NCBI GenBank assembly: GCA_022706175.1
Contig: JAKJDB010000248.1
Location: 1 to 5,027, forward strand
Origin: Candidatus Zhuqueibacterota bacterium
GTDB taxonomy: Bacteria > KSB1 > UBA2214
Length of the DNA stretch: 5,027 nucleotides
Direction: 5' to 3'
The notes beneath the pieces were generated by a model. The model was not told where the DNA came from. It made no database searches and saw only the letters and a program-made list of their open reading frames with translations. Position numbers and translations under genes: made by a program. This document shows positions 1-5,027 of the stretch, one piece after another (positions within the stretch are counted from its first letter, which is position 1; every line of letters starts with the position of its first letter).

Positions 1-2290
1 CCTCTTCCAACTCGGCGCAGGGATAGGGCACGCCGTAGCGACCGGCGAGAACGGCAAAGGTCTCTGCGCCCGGCAGCAAGGCCTCCAACCGACGGTTGTA
101 TTTTTTGACCATGGCCTGACTGGTCCAACAGCCTTCAAAGACAAAATTCAGTTCATCCTCGATCGTATCCAGTGTGGTGGTGTGCGGCCGGATCTGAGCG
201 AAATAGTCGTGGGCGTTGACAAATTGCACCTGCGGATAACCGATAGTGCGGTTTAGCTGCTTCGCCAGCTGTACATCCCGCTCCGTCGGCCCGCCGCCGT
301 GATCGCCGACGCCGTAGCAGCGCAGTGTATTCGCGACGCCGAACTTGGACTCTGTAATCATGGGCAGCCTGCCGATATCCGCAGTGACGCCGCTGTTATA
401 CCAGTCCGGCGGACGGTAGGCCAGCACTGTGCTGCCGTCCGGCGAGCGCCAGTAAAACAGCTGCTCCTGCGGCAGCGGGCGAAAGAAAATATAATCGGTG
501 ATGCCGCATTTTTTTAAAATCTGCGGCAGGCTGGCGGGGTGGCCGAAGGTGTCGGGCATAAAACCGACGGAAACGTCCACGCCGAATTTTTCTCTAAAAT
601 ATCTTTTGCCGTACAGGTACTGGCGCACCAGCGATTCGCCTGAGGGCATGTTGTTGTCCGGCTGGCTCCAACTGCCGCCGATGATCTCCCAACGGCCCTG
701 TTGAATGCGCTCTTTGACCTTGGCAAACAATCGCGGTTGCAGTTTTTCCAGCCACACATAGGACTGCGCCTGTCCATGAGTGAAGCGGAATTCAGGATGC
801 TGGTCCATCAGGTTCAGCACCGAAGTAAAGGTGTTGTTGATCACCTCGAGGGTCTCTGGATAACGCCACAGCCACATCAGGTCGATGTGCGCGTTGCCCA
901 GCAGGCTGACGCTGTATTTCTTGAATCGGCCGACGCTCTCTTGGATCCGGGGCATGACAGCGGCCAGCATGTCGGCCGCTTGTTCCGCGCGGCCGCTGCA
1001 CAGCAGCGCCAGCAGCTGCGCGTCCGTGGCCTGCAGATCGGCCTGCGGAAGATCCGGGAGCGACCGGCTGAACTGTTTGCTGTAAAGATAATCTTCGATC
1101 TCTGCGTGATGCACCTGCAGACGCGTCTGCAGCAGCTGGGGCTTTCCGGAATCGATCTCAACCTGCAGGAAATGGGTTCTGCTTTCCGTAGTCTGCGGAT
1201 GGAAGAGCAGATCGCCGGAATCGCGGCTGAAGCGGGTTATAAGCGACCGGCCATCCGCAGTCACCTGTCCCCAGGAGTCGCCGATATTCGCCATGACCGC
1301 CACCCGACAACCGCGCAGAACGTCCGGCAGATGCACGGTTCGTTCAAATGCTCGTGTCCCAGCGCTGCGCCAGCCTTCAAACCGCCAGGGCTGAAACCAG
1401 GAGTACATCAGGTCAAACGCTGAGGGCAGAGCGGCGACGAGAAGAAAGGAGCGGTCTCCCTCTTGAATGGTCAGGCTGCAGGATGCGGCTGAACGAATGG
1501 CCGCCAGCGGCAGAAGCAGGTCGAGGTAGTGCAGGCTGTCGGCGGACAGCGGTGAAATGATCTGAGCGGAGCCGGGGCCCTCCGGATAGCCGGGTGATTT
1601 CAGCTCTGCGGTTTTGCTGTCGCGCCTGGCCAGCAGGCAGAGGCGGGTGGCGATCCACGGCGTGTCCAGGCTGTCCAGAACAAAGCCATCGGATATTCTC
1701 AGGCTGTATGGGATGAACGGTGTGCTTTCTGTTGAAACGGCCGGCTGTCCCGCCCGATGATCGATCGTCAATCCCTCGGCGCCCTGAAAGCGGGCGCACA
1801 CCTGCCAGCCGCCGCTGCCGTTGCTGACCTTGAGCAGTAAAAGGTTCCAGCCGGGCTGAAGCATGACCTGGCTGCTGTCTGAGTCAGCGATCAGGCGGTG
1901 AAAGCGATCATGTTGAAACAGGACCGAACCGTTCAGCCAGGCTTTGAGCCCATCATCGCTGGCGCAGAGCAGCAGCGCCGGCTGTTGTTTGCTGGAATGA
2001 ATCCATGCGGCCGCATAGGCCGCCGCCTCTGCGCGAAATTCAAACGGCAGGTCCGTCCGGTTTAAATCCAGAATGGAACCGCTGTGCCGCCGATGCAGCC
2101 AGAACCGGCCCGCATATGCAGCGGCGGGGGCCGGTTTGATCTGTTCCTCGCCCTCTAGATAATCAGTGCTCAGCAACAGGTTTCGATCCGAATGATGAAA
2201 AGGTCCCAACACCAGCCAATCCTGGATGTACTCTTGTGCGGCTGTCTGAAACGCACAGCAAAGAGAGATCAAAACGAATAGCCTCTTCAT
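1..2290 (-). CDS. Secreted GH38 alpha-mannosidase (3' end cut by window edge)
   Basis: The minus strand is open from ATG 2290 to the left edge: 763 codons with no stop. The start is set by a good Shine-Dalgarno and by a Sec signal peptide at residues 1-18 (MKRLFVLISL..., likely cut after TAA). Neither Cys11 nor Cys12 makes a proper lipobox, so the product is probably periplasmic or exported. Residues about 24-165 form an accessory beta-sandwich-like domain with WLVLGPF (25-31), SDDGLKAWLNG (111-121) and PGWNLLLLKV (146-155). A second non-catalytic region follows, including GTRAFERTVHLPD near 310. The GH38 catalytic domain has HID (His468, Asp470; zinc ligands) in GNAHIDLMWLW, the probable nucleophile Asp580 in MPDTFGHPASLPQIL, and GVGDHGGGPT around His664. 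The 112-residue HxD-to-nucleophile spacing fits Golgi mannosidase II. GH38 enzymes are retaining, metal-dependent alpha-mannosidases. The expected zinc-ligand His before GCWTSQ (720-725) is absent. The missing C-terminus should hold the beta-sandwich domains. The family call is firm; the linkage cleaved is unknown. Confidence 0.93.
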   Translation of the reverse strand, partial: MKRLFVLISLCCAFQTAAQEYIQDWLVLGPFHHSDRNLLLSTDYLEGEEQIKPAPAAAYAGRFWLHRRHSGSILDLNRTDLPFEFRAEAAAYAAAWIHSSKQQPALLLCASDDGLKAWLNGSVLFQHDRFHRLIADSDSSQVMLQPGWNLLLLKVSNGSGGWQVCARFQGAEGLTIDHRAGQPAVSTESTPFIPYSLRISDGFVLDSLDTPWIATRLCLLARRDSKTAELKSPGYPEGPGSAQIISPLSADSLHYLDLLLPLAAIRSAASCSLTIQEGDRSFLLVAALPSAFDLMYSWFQPWRFEGWRSAGTRAFERTVHLPDVLRGCRVAVMANIGDSWGQVTADGRSLITRFSRDSGDLLFHPQTTESRTHFLQVEIDSGKPQLLQTRLQVHHAEIEDYLYSKQFSRSLPDLPQADLQATDAQLLALLCSGRAEQAADMLAAVMPRIQESVGRFKKYSVSLLGNAHIDLMWLWRYPETLEVINNTFTSVLNLMDQHPEFRFTHGQAQSYVWLEKLQPRLFAKVKERIQQGRWEIIGGSWSQPDNNMPSGESLVRQYLYGKRYFREKFGVDVSVGFMPDTFGHPASLPQILKKCGITDYIFFRPLPQEQLFYWRSPDGSTVLAYRPPDWYNSGVTADIGRLPMITESKFGVANTLRCYGVGDHGGGPTERDVQLAKQLNRTIGYPQVQFVNAHDYFAQIRPHTTTLDTIEDELNFVFEGCWTSQAMVKKYNRRLEALLPGAETFAVLAGRYGVPYPCAELEE

Positions 2291-2297
2291 GGTATTA

Positions 2298-2302
2298 TCC
2301 TC
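2298..2302 (-). promoter_or_regulatory. Shine-Dalgarno of the GH38 gene
   Basis: On the minus strand GAGGA lies 7 bases before ATG 2290. This is near-ideal spacing and supports that ATG as the start, in agreement with the signal peptide that begins there. Confidence 0.75.
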
Positions 2303-2363
2303 ATTGGATTGAAAGGGAATTCAGCCATGCCGAATCACCCCCGTAAGAATAAAATAATCATTT

Positions 2364-2388
2364 ATGTTTGCAAATCAAGCAAAAACAT
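2364..2388. repeat. Inverted repeat ATGTTT-N13-AAACAT, candidate operator
   Basis: ATGTTT at 2364-2369 and AAACAT at 2383-2388 are perfect reverse complements separated by 13 bases. The arms can be extended with GC on each inner side if a two-base bulge is allowed. The dyad covers the predicted -35 element and most of the spacer, which is where a repressor site would lie. Six-base arms in AT-rich DNA can arise by chance, so an operator role is inference only. Confidence 0.3.
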
Positions 2389-2396
2389 CATATATT
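2368..2396 (+). promoter_or_regulatory. Predicted sigma70-type promoter for the DUF2207 gene
   Basis: A -35-like TTGCAA (2368-2373; 4 of 6 matches to TTGACA) and a -10-like TATATT (2391-2396; 5 of 6 matches to TATAAT) are separated by exactly 17 bases. Transcription would begin near 2403 and leave a leader of about 37 bases before ATG 2440. If this is right, the in-frame TTG at 2368 cannot be the start codon, because it lies inside the -35 element. If the organism uses a divergent primary sigma factor, as Bacteroidetes do, the hexamers carry less weight. Confidence 0.5.
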
Positions 2397-2439
2397 TTTA
2401 TTGAGAAGGTCTCGAAACCGTATCGCTTGGGATGTGCGT

Positions 2440-4239
2440 ATGAAGCCCGTCAAAACTCTCTCCGCTTTGTTGTTCATGATCCTGGCCGCCGCATCCTGGG
2501 CCGACAAACAGTATACTCTTCCCAAAGTATCCATCGAAGCGCAAGTGCTCCCAGACGCCGGTCTGCTGGTTCATGAGAGCCGCACCTATCATTTTTCCGG
2601 CTCCTTCAGTTACGCCTATCGCACGTTTCCGAAAAACGACCTCATCCGCTACAGCGGTTTTGAGGTGTGGGAGGGCGAACGGGCTTTTAGCCGCGAGAAC
2701 TCGAAAGCGCCGTTCACCTATTGCGTCGTCGAGGAAAAGGAACAGTGGAAGGTCACCTGGTATTACAAGAGCCGCAATGAACGCCGGACCTTCACTGTGC
2801 GCTATAAAGTAGAGGATCTGATCAGGCGCCATCCGGACGCCGGCGTGCTCTATTACCAGTTCATAGGTTCAGAGTGGAAGCTGAAGCAGAGAGACATTCA
2901 CCTTGTGGTCAAACCGCCGGCGGAGATGGCAGCCGGCGCGGTGCGCGAATGGGTGCACGGCCCGCTGTCGGCCCAGTCCAGGATCGAAGCGGACGGAACC
3001 ATCGTGGTTCAGTGCCCCGTATTGCCGGCGCGCACCTATTTGGAACTCCGTGCGCTCTATCCTGTCGACGCCTTTACGGCCGGACCGGTTTTTGATCAGC
3101 CGGTGGTGGAAAAAATTCTCCAGGAGGAATCGGCCTGGGCGCAAAAGGCCAATGAACAGCGACAGAAAGAGGCGGCACGCCGGGAAAAACTCGCAGCGAT
3201 CCGTGACCGGCTCGAGCCGGCTCTGGCGGTGCTGTTTTTTCTTGCCGCAGTGCTCTGGTGGATGATCTATGACCGCTATGGCCGCCGGCCGTTGACCCTG
3301 TCCGCCCAGGGCAGCGTCGGCGACATTCCAGATGATACACCGCCGGCGCTGGTAGGTTTTCTGCTCAACTCTCGCATGACGACCTCCCGGGATCTGGCGG
3401 CCACGGTGATGGATCTGGCGGCGCGGGGATTGATCACGATCTCTGAACAGTCAGAGTCCAAATCTTTTTTCGGCAAGCCGTATACCAAGACGCGCTATAT
3501 CCTGCAGCTGAACCGCAAGGCCTGGCAGCAGCGCATGGCGGAGCTGATGCCGTTCGAACAGGCTCTGGTGACCTTTTTCTTCGACGATCTTTTTCCCGGA
3601 CAGGATTCTTTCGAAATGAGTGCGCTCCGAAAAAAATCCGGCCAGGTTCGCAAGTTTTTCAGCCAATGGCAAAAGATGGTCAAGGAGGCGGCCCTTGAGA
3701 AAAACTATTACGAGACATCAAGCACTCGCGGCATGGTCCTGGGTTTGCTGGTGAGCGGAGTGGTGCTTATCCTGGGCGTGATGAGCGTTATCCTGGGACA
3801 GCTGTGGGGCATCGCCCTGGTTATAGAGGCCATTGTTTTGTTCGTAGCCTCATTCTTCATTCAACACCGTACGGCTGACGGGGAACGGGCCTTTGTGCGC
3901 TGGAAAGCGCTGAAAAGCTATTTGAAGAAATATCAGTTTCGCTCGCTGGATAAAAGCTCTCTGTTGAGCAGGTTGGACCGTTATCTGGTCTATGGTCTGG
4001 TGTTCGGGCTGTACAAAAAACACTATCAGCAGTTGACCGCTCCGCTTGGAAGCGGACAGGAGGGGGGCTACCTGCCCTGGTTCGTGGCGCACGGCGGTTC
4101 AGGCGGGGTGACGCCCGTTTCTTTCAGCACCTCTTTCAGCACCATGGTGACTTCCATGACCTCTGCCTCTGGCTTCGGCGGCGGTGCTGCGGCCGGCGGA
4201 GGCGGCGGCGCCGGCGGCGGAGGCGGCGGCGCCGGTTGA
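2440..4239 (+). CDS. DUF2207-family membrane protein with glycine-rich C-terminus
   Basis: This encodes 599 residues. ATG 2440 is preferred because a Sec signal peptide begins there (MKPVKTLSALLFMILAAASWA, cut after Ala21); a weak GGGA lies 7 bases upstream, and an upstream in-frame TTG at 2368 sits in the promoter. The order is an exported N-terminal beta-rich domain (about 22-220) with the family-like pattern LVHESRTYHFSGSF and a following YRTFP; a charged, probably coiled-coil stretch (about 223-258); a membrane span (about 260-277); a cytoplasmic part with DDTPPALVGFLLN and DLAATVMDLAARGLITI, resembling a winged-helix-like segment; two more spans (about 431-452 and 455-474); then a WKALKSYLKKY segment starting at Trp488. 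The tail ends in Gly/Ala repeats from Gly578. This architecture matches the DUF2207 (PF09972, YciQ-like) family, whose biochemical function is not established. No catalytic motif is evident. Family assignment rests on pattern recognition. Confidence 0.92.
   Translation: MKPVKTLSALLFMILAAASWADKQYTLPKVSIEAQVLPDAGLLVHESRTYHFSGSFSYAYRTFPKNDLIRYSGFEVWEGERAFSRENSKAPFTYCVVEEKEQWKVTWYYKSRNERRTFTVRYKVEDLIRRHPDAGVLYYQFIGSEWKLKQRDIHLVVKPPAEMAAGAVREWVHGPLSAQSRIEADGTIVVQCPVLPARTYLELRALYPVDAFTAGPVFDQPVVEKILQEESAWAQKANEQRQKEAARREKLAAIRDRLEPALAVLFFLAAVLWWMIYDRYGRRPLTLSAQGSVGDIPDDTPPALVGFLLNSRMTTSRDLAATVMDLAARGLITISEQSESKSFFGKPYTKTRYILQLNRKAWQQRMAELMPFEQALVTFFFDDLFPGQDSFEMSALRKKSGQVRKFFSQWQKMVKEAALEKNYYETSSTRGMVLGLLVSGVVLILGVMSVILGQLWGIALVIEAIVLFVASFFIQHRTADGERAFVRWKALKSYLKKYQFRSLDKSSLLSRLDRYLVYGLVFGLYKKHYQQLTAPLGSGQEGGYLPWFVAHGGSGGVTPVSFSTSFSTMVTSMTSASGFGGGAAAGGGGGAGGGGGGAG
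4195..4233 (+). repeat. In-frame GC-rich direct repeat coding for the Gly/Ala tail
   Basis: An 18-base unit, GGCGGAGGCGGCGGCGCC, occurs at 4195-4212 and again at 4216-4233, split by one GGC codon. Both copies are in frame and each encodes GGGGGA, residues 586-591 and 593-598 of the DUF2207 protein. The perfect identity, including the same rare-in-run GGA codon, suggests a duplication by slippage rather than independent codon choice. Its length may vary between strains. Confidence 0.85.
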
Positions 4240-4343
4240 TCCGGCAACGGCCTGCGAAACTGAGAGCCGGGGCATTGCGACAGGACCTATTGACCAAGGA
4301 CATTTAACGATGTAAGGGAAGACGACCATTCAGTGGCAGCAGA
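4240..4343 (+). other. Short intergenic spacer
   Basis: This 104-base gap separates the DUF2207 stop codon from the flavodoxin-like gene. GCCGG-TTGAT-CCGGC (4231-4245) forms a small perfect dyad across the stop codon but has no following T-tract, so it does not look like an intrinsic terminator. AAGGA at 4296-4300 is followed nine bases later by ATG TAA (4310-4315), a start codon directly followed by a stop. No clear promoter was seen, so read-through from the DUF2207 promoter is plausible. Confidence 0.5.
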
Positions 4344-4805
4344 ATGAATGTATGGGTCCTATACGAATCCAGATTGGGCAATACCGCCCAGTTGGCCGAA
4401 GCCATGGCGCAGGCCATGTCGCAATGGGCGCGTGTTCGTCTGCTGACGGTCAACCAGGCGGACACGCCCTCGGGCGTACATCTTTTGCTCATCGGCATTC
4501 CCAGCCATCGCCACAGTCGTCCCAACGGCGCGCTGGACTGGGTTCGTCGTCTGCCCTCCGGCGCTTTGACCGGTGTTTGGGTTTCGGTTTTTGAAATTCG
4601 TTATGAGCCGTTGCGTTGGCTGCAGGTCTCGCCGACCTGGAAGATCGGCCGAGCGCTGCTGCGCCGAGGCGGCCGTTATGCGGCGCCGCCTGAGTGCTTT
4701 TTTCTCGCCGGCCATGAAGGACCGATCGCTGAGGGGGAAATTCAACGGGGCTGCGCCTGGGCCACGCAGATGATCCATAAACTGTCGCCGGTTTCCCCTA
4801 AATAA
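4344..4805 (+). CDS. Flavodoxin-fold protein, probable FMN-binding
   Basis: This encodes 153 residues, close to the size of a short-chain flavodoxin. Residues 3-25 form a first beta strand and helix with the phosphate-binding loop [16 protein letters not shown]; Ser9, Gly12, Asn13 and Thr14 match the usual S/T-x-x-G-N-T signature that holds the FMN phosphate. [10 protein letters not shown] (46-55) is the strand and loop that normally contacts the flavin ring. [10 protein letters not shown] (80-89) is in the position of the FDTR-type segment of related flavodoxin-domain proteins, and [17 protein letters not shown] (124-140) is a typical C-terminal helix start in that group. There is no signal peptide or membrane span, so it should be a cytoplasmic electron carrier or small oxidoreductase; the partner is unknown. 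ATG 4344 is the only ATG, GTG or TTG start after the in-frame TAA at 4305, yet no good Shine-Dalgarno precedes it. HemG-type protoporphyrinogen oxidase shares the fold, but nothing here specifically points to it. Confidence 0.82.
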   Translation: MNVWVLYESRLGNTAQLAEAMAQAMSQWARVRLLTVNQADTPSGVHLLLIGIPSHRHSRPNGALDWVRRLPSGALTGVWVSVFEIRYEPLRWLQVSPTWKIGRALLRRGGRYAAPPECFFLAGHEGPIAEGEIQRGCAWATQMIHKLSPVSPK

Positions 4806-4832
4806 AAGCCCGCTGTCAGGATCATCCTATTC

Positions 4833-4840
4833 GAGGAGGT
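4833..4840 (+). promoter_or_regulatory. Strong Shine-Dalgarno of mscL
   Basis: GAGGAGGT is almost fully complementary to the 16S rRNA 3' end and lies 6 bases before ATG 4847. It fixes the mscL start and suggests efficient translation, in contrast to the weak sites before the two upstream plus-strand genes. Confidence 0.85.
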
Positions 4841-4846
4841 ACTACC

Positions 4847-5027
4847 ATGCTGAAAGAATTCAAAGAGTTCGCTATGCGAGGCAATGTCATGGACATGGCC
4901 GTAGGCATCATTATCGGCGCCGCATTCGGCAGCATCGTCGGCTCTTTGGTGAACGACGTGTTGATGCCGCCCATCGGGCTGCTGCTCGGCAACGTGGACT
5001 TTTCGAATCTTTTTCTCGTTCTCAAGC
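4847..5027 (+). CDS. mscL: Large-conductance mechanosensitive channel MscL (N-terminal 60 residues, cut by window edge)
   Basis: MscL is a homopentameric inner-membrane channel that opens under membrane tension and releases solutes during hypo-osmotic shock. The 60 visible residues match the family's most conserved part: the amphipathic N-terminal helix ([17 protein letters not shown]), then TM1 (about 16-45) with the glycine/alanine-rich pore-lining run [14 protein letters not shown] and the conserved NDVLMPP (36-42), followed by the start of the periplasmic loop (GNVDFSNLF). Aligned by eye to E. coli MscL, the two hydrophobic pore-constriction residues Leu19 and Val23 correspond to Met17 and Ile21. 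The full protein is usually 130-150 residues, so the rest of the loop, TM2 and the cytoplasmic bundle lie past the right edge. It starts 41 bases after the flavodoxin-like gene on the same strand, with no terminator seen between, so co-transcription is likely. Confidence 0.97.
   Translation, partial: MLKEFKEFAMRGNVMDMAVGIIIGAAFGSIVGSLVNDVLMPPIGLLLGNVDFSNLFLVLK

Larger units (their letters stand above)
2291..2439. promoter_or_regulatory. Divergent intergenic control region
   Basis: This 149-base non-coding gap lies between the start codons of the leftward mannosidase gene and the rightward DUF2207 gene. It is much more AT-rich than the flanking genes, especially from 2345 to 2405, as expected for promoter DNA. 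It must hold the promoter of the leftward gene as well, but no minus-strand hexamer pair stands out: a TTGATT/ATTTTA pairing with a 17-base spacer is possible but weak. Two short dyads lie in it, ATTCnGC/GCnGAAT at 2319-2335 and ATGTTT/AAACAT at 2364-2388. Sharing of one regulator by the two genes is possible but not shown. Confidence 0.6.

Noticed and set aside
701..1423. Plus-strand open frame of 240 codons inside the mannosidase gene
   Set aside because: It lies antisense to the conserved GH38 frame, its translation is rich in Gln, Arg and His with no recognisable domain, and it has no convincing start site. It is a shadow of the real gene.
1413..1799. Minus-strand open frame of 128 codons in another frame of the mannosidase gene
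   Set aside because: It overlaps the long frame that carries the signal peptide and GH38 motifs, and its Arg/Gly/Ser-rich translation looks like out-of-frame GC-rich coding DNA.
2319..2335. ATTCnGC/GCnGAAT dyad near the mannosidase start as an operator
   Set aside because: The dyad is short and has mismatches at its centre; it was noted within the intergenic entry but is not supported as a separate site.
2368..2439. Upstream TTG start adding 24 residues to the DUF2207 protein
   Set aside because: The TTG falls in the predicted -35 element, the added residues are basic and polar and would bury the signal peptide, and ATG 2440 gives a clean Sec signal.
4231..4245. GCCGG-TTGAT-CCGGC hairpin as a terminator after the DUF2207 gene
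   Set aside because: The stem is only five pairs and no run of T follows; in such GC-rich DNA it is probably incidental to the glycine codons.
4818..4828. AGGAT-C-ATCCT palindrome before mscL as a terminator or operator
   Set aside because: A one-base loop cannot form a normal hairpin, no T-tract follows, and an 11-base dyad is too short to support an operator without conservation data.
1..5027. Mobile element, CRISPR array, tRNA, rRNA, toxin-antitoxin or phage-defence genes
   Set aside because: Reading both strands showed no transposase or integrase motifs, no spaced repeats, no clover-leaf RNA sequence and no small paired genes. The four genes found account for nearly all the window.

Overview
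The window reads as ordinary chromosomal DNA from a bacterium of moderately high GC content. It carries four protein genes: one on the minus strand and three on the plus strand, with a divergent intergenic region between them. A secreted carbohydrate-active enzyme with a Sec signal peptide, strong purine-rich ribosome binding sites and an MscL channel all fit a bacterium, more likely Gram-negative. The sequence alone does not fix the phylum. An uncultured lineage related to the Bacteroidetes/FCB group is only a guess.

Layout. Positions 1-2290 (minus strand) hold most of a large secreted glycoside hydrolase family 38 alpha-mannosidase; its C-terminal end lies beyond the left edge. Positions 2291-2439 are the divergent control region, with a good sigma70-like promoter for the rightward gene, an inverted repeat over that promoter, and a clear Shine-Dalgarno for the leftward gene. 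Positions 2440-4239 (plus) encode a 599-residue DUF2207-family membrane protein with a signal peptide, three predicted membrane spans and a glycine-rich C-terminus. After a 104-base gap, positions 4344-4805 (plus) encode a 153-residue flavodoxin-fold protein. Forty-one bases further on, behind a near-perfect Shine-Dalgarno, positions 4847-5027 encode the first 60 residues of the large-conductance mechanosensitive channel MscL, cut by the right edge.

How the genes relate. The three plus-strand genes could be co-transcribed, since no convincing rho-independent terminator separates them, but they do not form a recognisable pathway. Two are membrane proteins and one is a soluble flavoprotein candidate. 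The mannosidase is divergently oriented and probably acts outside the cytoplasm on mannose-containing glycans. No transposase, integrase, CRISPR array, tRNA or rRNA was seen. No clearly undescribed system is evident. The points most worth a second look are the GH38 zinc-site variation, the glycine-rich tail with its in-frame DNA repeat, the inverted repeat in the divergent promoter, and the flavodoxin-like gene next to mscL.
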